Positions 9,365 to 19,046 are shown, numbered from the stretch's first letter. The stretch: 64,000 bases of DNA from Lentisphaerota bacterium (GCA_018676675.1 JABHEG010000145.1:1-64000), one strand, 5' to 3'. Made by a program: numbers and translations. Notes: generated by a model not told the origin, from the sequence alone.

Positions 9365-10894
9365 ATGAAGCAAGTTCCGGTGATCTCCGCCGCAAAAGCG
9401 GCCAGCATGATTCCCGACGGGGCAACCGTGGCCACCGGTGGCTTCGTGGGCTGCACACATCCTGAAGCTCTCACCGCGGCTGTTGGGAAGCGATTCCTTG
9501 CCGAAGCACACCCGCGCGACGTAACTCTCGTTTACGCGGCCGGCCAAGGAGATGGCAAAGACCGTGGCCTGAACCACTTCGGCCACGAAGGCCTGCTCAA
9601 ACGGGTGATCGGTGGGCACTGGAATCTGGCTCCGAAGATGGGAGCCCTGGCCGTCGCCAACAAAATCGAGGCCTACAACCTCCCTCAAGGGGTCATCAGC
9701 CACCTGTTCCGGGAAATCGCGGCCGGCAACCCGGGACGCATCACACATGTCGGGCTCGGGACATTTGTAGATCCGCGCCTCGACGGTGGAAAGCTCAATG
9801 AATGCACCACCGAGGATCTGGTGGAGCTCATCACGCTGGACGGCCGGGAATGGCTGCGCTACAAGCCCTTCCCCATCACCTTCGGCCTCGTCCGCGGCAC
9901 GGCAGCCGACTCCTTCGGCAACATCTCCTTTGAGCGCGAAGTCATCACAGCCGAAGCCCTGTCCATTGCCCAGGCCGTGAAGAACTGTGGAGGCACAGTT
10001 GTTGCTCAGGTGGAGCAGATCGTGCCCGACTACTCCCGCGACCCAAAGCTGATCACCATCCCCGGCCTCCTCGTCGATGCCGTTGTCGTTGCTCCGCCCG
10101 AGCAACACATGCAGACCTACGCCGAGCCCTTCAACGCGAACTACACAACTCAGGGAGATATCACCACCCTCGCCCTCTCCCCCCTGGCCCCGGGCCCCCG
10201 GCGCTGGATCTGCGCCCGCGCACTCCACGAAATCGCCCGTGGTGATACAGTCAATCTGGGTATCGGCATGCCCGAAGGGATTGCCTTGATCGCCAAAGAA
10301 GAGAAAAGCCTGGACGACATGACATTGACCGTCGAGTCCGGTCCCGTAGGCGGAGTGCCCGCCGGGGGCCTGTCTTTCGGAGCAGCCAACTTCCCCCACG
10401 CCATTATCGACCAACCCTACATGTTCGACTTCTACGATGGTGGAGGACTCGATGTCGCCTTTCTGGGGATGGCCCAGGCCGACCGTCACGGCAACGCGAA
10501 TGTCAGCAAGTTCGGCGGCCGGGTCGCTGGCATCGGCGGCTTCATGAACATCACTCAGAATGCCAAGACAGTCGTGTTCACCGGGACCTTCACCGCCAGC
10601 GGAATGGACGCCGTCTTCGAGCATGGAGCCATGCAGATCCGGCGCGAGGGAGCGGTACGCAAGTTTGTTGCCGACGTGGAACACATCACCTACAGCGGGC
10701 ACGTGGGGCTCGAGAAGGGGCAGACAACGCTGTTCATCACCGAACGAGCGGTATTCCGGCTCACGCCCGGTGGTCTTGCGTTGACCGAAATCGCTCCCGG
10801 TATCGATCTCCAGCGCGACATCCTGCAACAGATGGAGTTTCCACCAACCATCAGCCCTGAGCTGGTCACCATGCCTGAAGCCTGTTTCACCTGA
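9365..10894 (+). CDS. acyl-CoA:acetate/acetoacetate CoA-transferase (YdiF family, fused subunits)
   Basis: 509 aa, with alpha- and beta-type CoA-transferase halves fused in one chain. The N-terminal half shows the G-F-V-G-C-T-H-P-E region and residues 270-500 show the beta half. The catalytic glutamate lies in T-V-E-S-G-P-V-G-G (Glu324), the position that forms the glutamyl-CoA thioester in this family. First gene of a four-gene operon with thiolase, 3-hydroxyacyl-CoA dehydrogenase and a reductase, so it most likely activates or releases acetoacetate or a short 3-oxo/hydroxy acid. Propionate or butyrate CoA-transferase are equally possible from sequence alone. Confidence 0.88.
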   Translation: MKQVPVISAAKAASMIPDGATVATGGFVGCTHPEALTAAVGKRFLAEAHPRDVTLVYAAGQGDGKDRGLNHFGHEGLLKRVIGGHWNLAPKMGALAVANKIEAYNLPQGVISHLFREIAAGNPGRITHVGLGTFVDPRLDGGKLNECTTEDLVELITLDGREWLRYKPFPITFGLVRGTAADSFGNISFEREVITAEALSIAQAVKNCGGTVVAQVEQIVPDYSRDPKLITIPGLLVDAVVVAPPEQHMQTYAEPFNANYTTQGDITTLALSPLAPGPRRWICARALHEIARGDTVNLGIGMPEGIALIAKEEKSLDDMTLTVESGPVGGVPAGGLSFGAANFPHAIIDQPYMFDFYDGGGLDVAFLGMAQADRHGNANVSKFGGRVAGIGGFMNITQNAKTVVFTGTFTASGMDAVFEHGAMQIRREGAVRKFVADVEHITYSGHVGLEKGQTTLFITERAVFRLTPGGLALTEIAPGIDLQRDILQQMEFPPTISPELVTMPEACFT

Positions 10895-10935
10895 AGGTCA
10901 CGCCGTACGCAGATACTCAAACCAAGGACCACGCC

Positions 10936-12120
10936 ATGCGCGACATCCTGATCTCTGGAGCCATCCGCACACCAATCGGCTCCCTCGGTGGCGGGTTCGC
11001 CGACCTCAGCGCGATTGAGTTGGGCAAGACAGCCGCACGAGCGGCCCTGATGCGGGCAGGAGTGGAGCCACAGGCAGTCGATGAGACCATCTTCGGCAAC
11101 GTTCTTCAGGCCGGATTGGGGCAAAATCCGGCACGCCAGATCGCCTTGGGTGTAGGCGCCCCGGAAACGGTGCCTGGATTCACCGTGAACAAAGTCTGTG
11201 CCTCAGGAATGAAGGCGATCGAACTGGGCTGCCAGACGATTCAGTTGGGCCATGCAGACGTTGTGCTCGCGGGGGGCATCGAGAACATGAGTCAAGCCCC
11301 TTACCTTCTGCCTGCACTGCGGCAGGGCGCACGCCTTGGCGATGCGACCGCCATTGACTCACTCGTGGCCGATGGACTTAGCGACGTGTTCAATGCGTAC
11401 CACATGGGCCTGACCGCCGAAAATGTGGCGGAGCAATTCGCCCTGACTCGTCACGAGCAGGACATGTTCGCCATCGAGAGCCAGGAGAAATGTGCGAAGG
11501 CAATCGGTGAAGGGCTCTTCCACGACGAAATCGTGCCCGTCGCGGTGCCTTCACGCAAGGGGAGCACCACCATCGACGCCGATGAACACCCACGACCGGG
11601 ATGCACCATGGAAGACTTGGCAAAGCTCAGGACAGTGTTCAGGAAAGACGGAACAGTGACTCCCGGAAATGCCTCGGGTATCAACGATGGTGCGGCGGCC
11701 GTCGTCGTTGCCGCGGCTGACAGCCCGGAAGCACGCCACTTCGAACCAAGCAGAACGGTCCGTTTCGGAGGATCTGCTACAGCTGGATGCAGTCCCGCGA
11801 CGATGGGACTGGGGCCAATCTACGCGGTCCGCAAACTCCTGGCCCAGAGGAAACTGCAGACCTGCGATATCGACCTCTGGGAGCTGAATGAGGCTTTCGC
11901 CGCTCAAGCTCTGGCCGTGTTACGAGAGCTCCAACTGACCGGGGAGAACGTCAATGTGAACGGCGGAGCCATCGCTCTCGGACACCCGATCGGTGCAACC
12001 GGAGCACGCATCATCGTGACGCTCATCCACGAAATGGCACGGCGGGGGGCGCGGCGCGGCATCGCCGCGCTCTGTATAGGTGGTGGAATGGGCATGGCCG
12101 TGCTTCTGGAGGAAAGGTAA
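10936..12120 (+). CDS. acetyl-CoA acetyltransferase (thiolase II)
   Basis: 394 aa, the usual length for thiolases. All signatures are visible: the acyl-binding Cys in N-K-V-C-A-S-G-M-K, the N-x-N-G-G-A-I-A-L-G-H-P-I-G-A-T-G motif with its His, and the C-terminal proton-shuttling Cys in A-L-C-I-G-G-G-M-G. Joins two acetyl-CoA to acetoacetyl-CoA or cleaves it. It lies 41 nt after the CoA-transferase and 4 nt before the dehydrogenase. Together they form an acetoacetyl-CoA/3-hydroxybutyryl-CoA module that can run in either direction. Confidence 0.93.
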   Translation: MRDILISGAIRTPIGSLGGGFADLSAIELGKTAARAALMRAGVEPQAVDETIFGNVLQAGLGQNPARQIALGVGAPETVPGFTVNKVCASGMKAIELGCQTIQLGHADVVLAGGIENMSQAPYLLPALRQGARLGDATAIDSLVADGLSDVFNAYHMGLTAENVAEQFALTRHEQDMFAIESQEKCAKAIGEGLFHDEIVPVAVPSRKGSTTIDADEHPRPGCTMEDLAKLRTVFRKDGTVTPGNASGINDGAAAVVVAAADSPEARHFEPSRTVRFGGSATAGCSPATMGLGPIYAVRKLLAQRKLQTCDIDLWELNEAFAAQALAVLRELQLTGENVNVNGGAIALGHPIGATGARIIVTLIHEMARRGARRGIAALCIGGGMGMAVLLEER

Positions 12121-12124
12121 CCAA

Positions 12125-12979
12125 ATGGAGTTTCACACCACGGCAGTCATCGGGGCCGGTCTCATGGGCGGCGGAATCGCCCAGTTTTTCGCCGAAGCAG
12201 GCGTTCCTGTTCTGCTCAACGATATGAACGAGGCTCTCGTCGAGACCGGTATTGATGCCATCCGGGAACGCCTCACGAAGAGTGTTGCCAGGGGCAAAAT
12301 ACCCTCACGCCGGGCCGCCGAAGTGATGGCCCTCATTACCCCTGTCGACAACCTGTCCGGCCTCTCAGAGGCCGATTTCGTGATCGAGGCCATCGTGGAG
12401 GATCAGGCCAAAAAGGCGGATTTGTTTGGCAAGCTCTCGCATCACATCCGTCCCGACGCCGTGCTGGCAACCAACACCAGTTCTCTCAGCGTGACCGCCT
12501 TGTCCGAAGCAACTACACAGCCGGAACGCTTCCTGGGCATCCATTTCTTCAATCCACCGACCAAGCTGGAACTGGTCGAAGTCGTGCCAACGCCACACAC
12601 TGCCAAGCACGTCGTTGACAGCGCGTGCACGGCCCTTGCCGCCTGCGGCAAGACGCCCGTGCAGGTCAAAGACTCCCCGGGATTCATCGTCAACCGTTTG
12701 CTCCTGCTGCTGATCAACGAAGCGGCAAGAATGGTGGATGAAGGAGTGGCAAGTGCCGAGGATATTGACACCGCTATGCGACTCGCCGCCCTTCATCCGG
12801 CCGGCCCCCTGACCATAGCCGACCTGATCGGTCTGGACACAGTGACCAAGATTCTCGACACCCTGGGCGAGCGGATGGACGCCACCAAGTATGCCCCGGC
12901 GAGCTCTCTCACCACTGCCGTCAACCACGGGGATCTGGGCCGAAAATCCGGCAAAGGCTTCTACGACTACACCCCCTGA
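12125..12979 (+). CDS. 3-hydroxybutyryl-CoA dehydrogenase
   Basis: 284 aa from ATG 12125, which lies five nt after the thiolase stop and is preceded by GGAGGAAAGG at the thiolase end. The NAD-binding Rossmann motif is G-A-G-L-M-G-G-G-I-A-Q-F at residues 10-21. The catalytic His-Glu region reads G-I-H-F-F-N-P-P...L-V-E-V-V, and the C-terminal dimerisation domain has the D-S-P-G-F-I-V-N-R motif. Length matches stand-alone Hbd/PaaH enzymes. Oxidises L-3-hydroxybutyryl-CoA with NAD(P) or the reverse. Confidence 0.93.
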   Translation: MEFHTTAVIGAGLMGGGIAQFFAEAGVPVLLNDMNEALVETGIDAIRERLTKSVARGKIPSRRAAEVMALITPVDNLSGLSEADFVIEAIVEDQAKKADLFGKLSHHIRPDAVLATNTSSLSVTALSEATTQPERFLGIHFFNPPTKLELVEVVPTPHTAKHVVDSACTALAACGKTPVQVKDSPGFIVNRLLLLLINEAARMVDEGVASAEDIDTAMRLAALHPAGPLTIADLIGLDTVTKILDTLGERMDATKYAPASSLTTAVNHGDLGRKSGKGFYDYTP

Positions 12980-13002
12980 GCCCAAGAAAGAGAAGCGCCG
13001 CG

Positions 13003-13728
13003 ATGGATATCGAGAAAGCTGTCTGTGTGATTACGGGGGCCGGACGCGGAATCGGGGCTGTTCTGGCCACCCGATTGGCCAGCCAGGGAGCCATCGTCTA
13101 TGCCGCAGACATCGACACGTCAACATGCCCTGATGACACGCATCCGGTCACGTGCGATGTCAGCGACGAAGGCGCTGTAGCAGCGCTTTTCGCCCAAGTC
13201 GTGGCTGACCAGGGGCGGCTGGACATCCTCGTCAATAACGCGGGAATTGTCCGCGATGGGTTGCTGGTAAAGGCCAGGGACGGCCAACTGACCAAGATGC
13301 CCCTGGCCGAATTCCGTCAGGTGATCGATGTAAACGTGATCGGGACCTTTCTCTGCGCTCGCGAGGCCGCCGCTCTCATGATCCGTAGCGATGGTGGCGT
13401 AATCGTCAACGTCTCGTCGGTCTCACGGGCAGGAAACGTCGGCCAGACGAACTACTCTGCCTCCAAAGCAGGGGTTGACGCGATGACAGTCACCTGGAGC
13501 AAAGAGCTCTCCCGCCACGGTATTCGTGTGGCCGCGGTGGCGCCCGGCTACACGAACACGGAGATGGTGGCGGCCGTCCCGGAGGCAATCCTGGACAAGA
13601 TCACCGCCCGGGTGCCGCTCGGACGGCTTGCGGCTGCAGAGGAGATCGTCGATGCCATTGAGTTCATCATCGGCAACGACTTCTTCACCGGGCGAGTCCT
13701 CGAAATCGATGGGGGACTGCGGCTCTGA
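13003..13728 (+). CDS. SDR-family 3-oxoacyl-(ACP/CoA) reductase, FabG/PhaB-like
   Basis: 241 aa classical short-chain dehydrogenase: T-G-A-G-R-G-I-G cofactor motif, N-N-A-G at the fourth strand, and the catalytic Ser-Tyr-Lys set (N-V-S-S-V-S, then Y-S-A-S-K). The C-terminal S-x-x-x-x-G-x-x-x-E-I-D-G-G-L ending is typical of FabG. In this operon it is best read as an acetoacetyl-CoA or 3-oxoacyl reductase giving the D-isomer, beside the L-specific Hbd enzyme. No PHB synthase is seen in the window. Its TGA overlaps the next ATG by one base. Confidence 0.85.
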   Translation: MDIEKAVCVITGAGRGIGAVLATRLASQGAIVYAADIDTSTCPDDTHPVTCDVSDEGAVAALFAQVVADQGRLDILVNNAGIVRDGLLVKARDGQLTKMPLAEFRQVIDVNVIGTFLCAREAAALMIRSDGGVIVNVSSVSRAGNVGQTNYSASKAGVDAMTVTWSKELSRHGIRVAAVAPGYTNTEMVAAVPEAILDKITARVPLGRLAAAEEIVDAIEFIIGNDFFTGRVLEIDGGLRL

Positions 13729-16700
13729 TGGTCCGACGACGTTGCCAGGCAATCGCTCTCGCGGTATCCCTTCCTCTGCTCCTGGGAGCGGACGAGAAGG
13801 GACTCGTTGTCGACCCGATGACAGCTCGGAGTTCCTGGCAGGTTGGCGGAAGCCGGATCAACTACACACTCGGGGAGAGCGCCCTGGGCCCGTCCGACGA
13901 GCAGGTACGCGAGGGTGCTGACTCGGCCCTGAAGCTGACCTATGACTTCCGTGATGCAAGGCGCTCTTTCATCTCCGCCTATTGGACTGGTTCTCCCATC
14001 CCCGGCACATGCCGAGCGTTCAGCTTCTGGCTCTATGGCGATACATCCAACCGACCGTTGCGCGTCGCGCTCGAAGATGCTGATGGAGTGTGGTTTCGCA
14101 AGCGCATCGGCCCCGTGGGCTGGGACGGCTGGCGCCAAGTGACCGTGGAAGTCGCCGACAGCTCCGGTTGGACGATGGTCCAGCAAGTTGGGCAACAGGC
14201 AACGCCAATGAGACACCCGATCACACTGCGCCAGATCTCATTGTTGCGGTCTCCCCAGTCCCCGGCGACCGGCGCAGTGTACCTTCACGAACTGACGGCT
14301 CACGTAGACGCCATCCCCATTGATGCCGTGACCATCAGTACGCAGTTCGAGCGTCAGCCGGCCCTGTTTTACCTTGACGAGGCGATTCAGCTGAGTGTCC
14401 GCCTGCAGAACAGCGGTCCTGTGCCTGTCACAGGCGCTCTCGTCCTCACTGAGAAGGACTTTGAGGGTGTTCGATCCCCGCTCCACCGCGTCAACATCGC
14501 CATCCCGGCACACGGCGCGATCAGCCTGACCCACACGTGGAACGCCCAGCGTCTGGGAGCCTTCGAGACCAACATTTCGCTGACTTGCGGGGATCGCACA
14601 CGGACCTGGCGAATCCCCTACGCGATCAGCCGCCCCGGCAAGGCCCTGCCCCACGATCACGACGCCGTGTTCGGGTGTTGTGCATCGGTACGCGGATTCC
14701 CGCCGGAGCAACTCGGCACGGTCTTCCGGCTGAACCATGACGCGGGGATCCGCTGGACGCGCTTCGGTTTCCGCTGGGCAGAGCTTGAGCCCGAACCGAA
14801 CGCGTTTGCCTGGAATCCTGCTCAGACAGCGCCCGGACGTGCAGGACGCGCGCTCGACTGCCGCGGAGGAGCCGCCCCACTCGAAGTGCCGGCATGTGAT
14901 GCGCTGGCCTGCCAAGACGGACTCACAATCGCCGCCTGGCTGCGGGCCCGGGGCCCCAACGCAACGTGGCAATCCCCGGTGGTCCGCTCCCTCGGGACCT
15001 CCGGTCGCAGCTATGGGCTCTACTTGGACCGAAGGGGCGGAAAGCTCCGTTTCACGGGCAGCTTCAAAGAACACACCGGCAGACCGTTCTCCGATGCAGG
15101 AATCAATCGTTCACTGTGGGACAACCAATGGCACCACATCGCGGTAACCTACGCCCCATCCAGCGGAGACATGGTGTTCTACGTGGATGGTGAGCACGTA
15201 GGTGCCGAGCACCTCGCCGGTGGCCGTTTGCGTGATGACGGTGCCTCGCTTCGCTTCGGCCACTGCTATGATGGGTTGCTGGACGACGTTGCGCTCTATG
15301 GACGGGAGCTCCCTCAAGAGCAAATCCGAGCGCTGATGGGCGGGAAGCCTGCCGCGGAGGGGCTGGTCGGCCACTGGACGTTTGATTCCGTCGACGCCCC
15401 CGAACGAGACAGCAGCGGGCACGGACGTCACGCCGTCTGCGGGGAGCCCTCCTGTATCGCAGTAGCACGCCGAGCCAGGAAACACGGTATCCGCACATTG
15501 GGCATCCTCGGCTTCCCACCACGCTGGGCATCCACTGCACCGCCGGATGCGGAGCGCCCCTGGGTGTACAAGCCGGACCTCGAAGCACTGAGTCGTTTCG
15601 TCGAAGCGGTCACCCGCCATTGCCGAGGGCTGGTTGACCACTGGGAGATCTGGAACGAGCCGAACATTCCCGTGTTCTGGATGCCCGAGCCGGATCCGGA
15701 AGCGTACTTTGATGTGGTCAAGGTGGCGTACGCGGCCGCCAAGCGTGGGAACCCGGACTGCACGGTGATCGCCCCCGGACTGGCGGGCCCCGGCCATAGC
15801 CCCACAGCCATGGCGTACCTCGACCGCCTCATCGAATTGGGCCTCCCGAACTACTGTGACGCGATCTCAGTCCATCCATACCGCCATCGCACCACGCCCG
15901 AAGCGAGCGACCTGGAAGGTGACCTGCGGCACATTGCGGAGTTCTCGGCCCAACACGGTCCGCAACGACAGCTCTGGGTGACCGAGCTCTGCTGGGCAAC
16001 CCATCTCGGGGTGGGCGTCACCGAAGCACGCGCCGCGCGAATGCTCGGGCGAGGCGTCCCGATCGCCCTCGGCACAGGACTTATGGATCGGATCATCTGG
16101 TTCCGTTTCCACGATCCCGGGCTGGATCGGTTCTATCTGGAGCACAACTGCGCGCTCTGCCGGAACGATCTGCTTCCCAAGCCCGAGTATTTCGCCTACC
16201 GAACGTGTTCCACTCTCCTTGAGGGCAGTCGCCCTCTACCCACGCCCACAACCAGCCGTCCCGTCTGGACGCGCCTCTTCGCCGTTCCCACGGGCACGGT
16301 TCAGGCGCTGTGGACAACCGAAGGGAGCCGACTAGTCGCAGTGGACGTCGGCAAACAGACCGCCACGTTGGTCGATCTCATGGGCAACGAGACGACCTGC
16401 AGCGCCCGCGATGGGACCGTGCTGATCGAAGCCTGCGAAACAACCTGCTTTCTGAGGCTCCCTCCGGGGCTTCGGCCAACGGCGGCCCAGACTGTTGTTG
16501 CGCTAACACCTGAGCAACACCACGGCTTCGGGACGCGGTTGGTCCTTCCGAGCACTCTGACCAACCCTTTCGACACTCCCGAAACGCTCTCCCTGCGCCT
16601 CTCCGACATGAGCGGCGCTCACGTGGCCTCCGAGTCCCGTACCGTGCCCCCGCACAGCACGGTCGCCGTTGCTCTTGAGGTCGAAGGCGGGGGGGTGCTT

Positions 16701-17405
16701 CCCTTGGGACGGCACCGGTTCACCTGTGATGTTCGCATCGGGACCACTTCCTGCCGTCAAACTGTCTCGTTTGTCACAACAGGCGTGAAGAGGAACACAC
16801 TGCCGTTGGCCCACTGGACGTTCGATACGGCGGGGGGCGATGCCTCTGGAAACGGGCACGACGCCGTTCTCCAGAACATAGGCCTCGCTCCCGGGCGCTC
16901 CGGAAACGCGCTGCGCTGCACAGGACGTGGAATGGCGGTTGTGCCTGATTCCCGTCAACTCGACCTCCCGGAAGAGGTCACCATCTGCCTGTGGTTCAAG
17001 CTCAAGGGCTCAACCGGAACGTGGCAGTCCCTGGTCACCAAATTCCTGGGGAACCAGTCAAGGAACTACGGGATCTACCTTTGCCCCGACGCGACCGGAC
17101 CGGGATTCTCAACGTCCTTTGAAAACGCCGACTACCCTCACACCGACTGCACCGCCAAGACGCCCCTCCTGGACGGAGCCTGGCACCATCTTGCGGTCAG
17201 CGTGTCAGCTCTGGATCAGAACGTTGTTCTGTACGTCGACGGTGAACTCGCAGTGAAACGCGCCGTCGCCCTGGGGCTTCTCAAGACCAATGACGAACCG
17301 ATTCTCATCGGACAGGGGGTGCGCGGCCTTATCGACGATGTCCGAATCTACGGCTGGGCCCTTCCTCAGGCAACGATTCGTGATGTGATGGGCGGCAGCG
17401 AATGA
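13728..17405 (+). CDS. secreted clan-A glycosidase with a LamG domain inside the barrel and a second LamG at the C-terminus
   Basis: 1225 aa with a signal peptide (residues 1-20). After an N-terminal beta region, a GH39/GH5-like TIM barrel starts near residue 340 (W-T-R-F-G-F-R-W-A-E-L-E-P) and resumes near 579 (R-K-H-G-I-R-T-L-G-I-L-G). A complete LamG/concanavalin-like domain (about 364-575) sits between these first two barrel strands. Expected catalytic residues are Glu644 (I-W-N-E-P, acid/base) and Glu753 (W-V-T-E-L, nucleophile). A second LamG occupies about 1023-1225. The start overlaps the SDR stop by one nt, an odd partner for a glycosidase. Likely acts outside the cytoplasm on a polysaccharide; substrate unknown. 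Confidence 0.82.
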   Translation: MVRRRCQAIALAVSLPLLLGADEKGLVVDPMTARSSWQVGGSRINYTLGESALGPSDEQVREGADSALKLTYDFRDARRSFISAYWTGSPIPGTCRAFSFWLYGDTSNRPLRVALEDADGVWFRKRIGPVGWDGWRQVTVEVADSSGWTMVQQVGQQATPMRHPITLRQISLLRSPQSPATGAVYLHELTAHVDAIPIDAVTISTQFERQPALFYLDEAIQLSVRLQNSGPVPVTGALVLTEKDFEGVRSPLHRVNIAIPAHGAISLTHTWNAQRLGAFETNISLTCGDRTRTWRIPYAISRPGKALPHDHDAVFGCCASVRGFPPEQLGTVFRLNHDAGIRWTRFGFRWAELEPEPNAFAWNPAQTAPGRAGRALDCRGGAAPLEVPACDALACQDGLTIAAWLRARGPNATWQSPVVRSLGTSGRSYGLYLDRRGGKLRFTGSFKEHTGRPFSDAGINRSLWDNQWHHIAVTYAPSSGDMVFYVDGEHVGAEHLAGGRLRDDGASLRFGHCYDGLLDDVALYGRELPQEQIRALMGGKPAAEGLVGHWTFDSVDAPERDSSGHGRHAVCGEPSCIAVARRARKHGIRTLGILGFPPRWASTAPPDAERPWVYKPDLEALSRFVEAVTRHCRGLVDHWEIWNEPNIPVFWMPEPDPEAYFDVVKVAYAAAKRGNPDCTVIAPGLAGPGHSPTAMAYLDRLIELGLPNYCDAISVHPYRHRTTPEASDLEGDLRHIAEFSAQHGPQRQLWVTELCWATHLGVGVTEARAARMLGRGVPIALGTGLMDRIIWFRFHDPGLDRFYLEHNCALCRNDLLPKPEYFAYRTCSTLLEGSRPLPTPTTSRPVWTRLFAVPTGTVQALWTTEGSRLVAVDVGKQTATLVDLMGNETTCSARDGTVLIEACETTCFLRLPPGLRPTAAQTVVALTPEQHHGFGTRLVLPSTLTNPFDTPETLSLRLSDMSGAHVASESRTVPPHSTVAVALEVEGGGVLPLGRHRFTCDVRIGTTSCRQTVSFVTTGVKRNTLPLAHWTFDTAGGDASGNGHDAVLQNIGLAPGRSGNALRCTGRGMAVVPDSRQLDLPEEVTICLWFKLKGSTGTWQSLVTKFLGNQSRNYGIYLCPDATGPGFSTSFENADYPHTDCTAKTPLLDGAWHHLAVSVSALDQNVVLYVDGELAVKRAVALGLLKTNDEPILIGQGVRGLIDDVRIYGWALPQATIRDVMGGSE

Positions 17406-17723
17406 TTCCCCCCCCCCGGGGCTGCCGATGGTCCGGCGTGACATATCAGAGACCGTAGCTGCTCCCGAACGTATGGAGGAGCCGGTTCTCCCGCGTGCGG
17501 TCGCGTTCCGCGTCCTGACGCGGTCACGGGACGCAACCAGCCTGGCCGCATGGAGTGTAGGGGGCGATTCGCGGGGCTGCCCTCCCCCCCTTGCCCATGC
17601 AAGGCAGTTCTCTCCCCACGCCATTTTGCTTCCCCGCGCACGCCACTAAAGTGCCAACTGACAAACCGGGGGCTTTCCTCGGACCGATATATCACCCAGC
17701 TCCATCGAGAGACAAAAACAGCC
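17406..17723. other. intergenic stretch, no gene seen
   Basis: 318 nt between the glycosidase and the amidohydrolase-like gene. It begins with a run of nine C (about 17408) and has another C-run near 17585. I see no terminator with a T-run, no tRNA and no supported small gene. Confidence 0.4.
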
Positions 17724-18482
17724 ATGGTCACTGATCAAGAGACGCCGGATAGCCGGCCCCCGCTCCCCGGCGCGGATCTGCACATCCACCTGCGCGGCGG
17801 AATGACGGTCGAGAAAGCCGTTGCCCGGCAATGCGCGACAGGACTCCAAATCGGCGTTCTCAAGAACCTCGGCAGAGGCTGGCCCATCGAGACAGACGAC
17901 CAACTCGCTGCCTTCCTCGACAGCGTTTCGGGGCATCCCGTCTTCGCCGGTGTGCAGGTCAATGACCGCGACTGGTTCATCAAACGCTCGGCAGAACTGC
18001 TCGGGCGCCTGGACTTCGTTCTCGCCGACACCATGATCATGGCCATGCCGGACAACGACAGCACACCGGTCAAGCTCTGGATGCCCGAACTCTACAGCAT
18101 CCCGGATCCCGAGGCATGGATGGAGCGTTACATGACGCACAACCTGCGCATCCTCGCCGAGCCAATCTCCATTCTCGCCAACCCCACCTACCTTCCCCCG
18201 GCGGTGGCAGAGCACTACGAGACGCTCTGGACTGATGCCCGGATGGAACAGGTCATACAGGCCGCCCTGGATAGCCAGGTAGCGCTTGAAATCCAGGCCC
18301 GAAGCCAGTACCCCAGTGACCACTTCATCCGGATGGCCAAGAGCATGGGGGCCGTGTTCTCCTTTGGCTCCAACAACTTCCACGACAACCCCATCGACAT
18401 GTCGCGTTGTGTCAGCGCAGTGGAGACGTTCAGCCTGACTCCAGGTGATCTGTACGTTCCCGCTCGCCCCCTCCTCACATAA
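17724..18482 (+). CDS. small metal-dependent hydrolase, PHP/amidohydrolase-like
   Basis: 252 aa from ATG 17724; the longer open frame upstream has no domain content. The only strong motif is the N-terminal metal site D-L-H-I-H (residues 18-22), as in PHP and amidohydrolase TIM barrels, followed by strands with D-T-M-I-M-A-M-P and F-S-F-G-S-N-N-F-H near the end. Shorter than most amidohydrolases and close to PHP-domain phosphoesterase size. It stands alone, convergent with hpf. Substrate unknown; a phosphoesterase or a sugar-lactone hydrolase are both possible. Confidence 0.6.
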   Translation: MVTDQETPDSRPPLPGADLHIHLRGGMTVEKAVARQCATGLQIGVLKNLGRGWPIETDDQLAAFLDSVSGHPVFAGVQVNDRDWFIKRSAELLGRLDFVLADTMIMAMPDNDSTPVKLWMPELYSIPDPEAWMERYMTHNLRILAEPISILANPTYLPPAVAEHYETLWTDARMEQVIQAALDSQVALEIQARSQYPSDHFIRMAKSMGAVFSFGSNNFHDNPIDMSRCVSAVETFSLTPGDLYVPARPLLT

Positions 18483-18487
18483 ATGGA

Positions 18488-18521
18488 ACAGGGAGAGACG
18501 CGTGTCGGCGCCTCTCCCTGT
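18488..18521. terminator. bidirectional hairpin between convergent genes
   Basis: Ten-bp perfect stem: ACAGGGAGAG at 18488-18497 pairs with CTCTCCCTGT at 18512-18521, 14-nt loop that can pair further (GCG/CGC). It lies just after the PHP-like gene stop and 28 nt before the hpf stop on the other strand, so it can end both transcripts. T-runs are short. Confidence 0.65.
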
Positions 18522-18548
18522 GGTTTGAGTCCGGAATGATCGCGAGCC

Positions 18549-18956
18549 CTACTCGGCCGTTTCGACCACTTCTTCTTCCAGCTCTTCCAGCTCGAAATCG
18601 TCCTCGAAATCATCGTCCTCAACCGGCTCTTCGGGTGGATTGACGATGTTCTGCTCGCGGCCGGACAGCCGATGTTCCTGAATCCGCTCAAGATGCTTCC
18701 GCAGTTGCCGTTCCAGCTTATCGATCACACTATCTACAGAAGCAGCGAAGTCTCGGCTCTTCGCCGTTGCATCGAGGGTCAGGTGTTTCCCGTGGATGTG
18801 GGCTTCCACAACGCGCCAGCTTCTCTCAAACTCGAGCACTACTCGCGCCGTCGTCAGCTTGGGATATTCATCCTCCAAGCGGGCGAGCTTCTCCTGGATG
18901 TACTCCCGGAGAGCGTCATCGATGTCCAGATGTCTGCCACTGATGATGACTTCCAT
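18549..18956 (-). CDS. hpf: ribosome hibernation promoting factor (short HPF/YfiA type)
   Basis: 135 aa from ATG 18956, which has GAAGGAG six nt upstream; the longer frame to 19046 adds no domain. Residues 1-100 carry the S30AE/HPF fold with the opening M-E-V-I-I-S-G-R-H and basic H-L-x-x-I. The last 28 residues are almost all Glu/Asp, unlike long HPF, which has a dimerisation domain. Binds 30S subunits and silences ribosomes in slow growth. It directly follows lptB, as hpf follows lptB-rpoN in enterobacteria, but rpoN is missing here. Confidence 0.88.
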   Translation of the reverse strand: MEVIISGRHLDIDDALREYIQEKLARLEDEYPKLTTARVVLEFERSWRVVEAHIHGKHLTLDATAKSRDFAASVDSVIDKLERQLRKHLERIQEHRLSGREQNIVNPPEEPVEDDDFEDDFELEELEEEVVETAE

Positions 18957-19046
18957 GATGGCTCCTTCTATGCTATGGGATCGCTCCTCTTGAACGAACC
19001 CGTCCAACACCTCCGGCACGCTTCGGGATGAAGCCCGCCGGCACAC

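Noticed and set aside
9227..10828. 533-aa open frame antisense to the CoA-transferase
   Set aside because: High-GC shadow frame; no domain.
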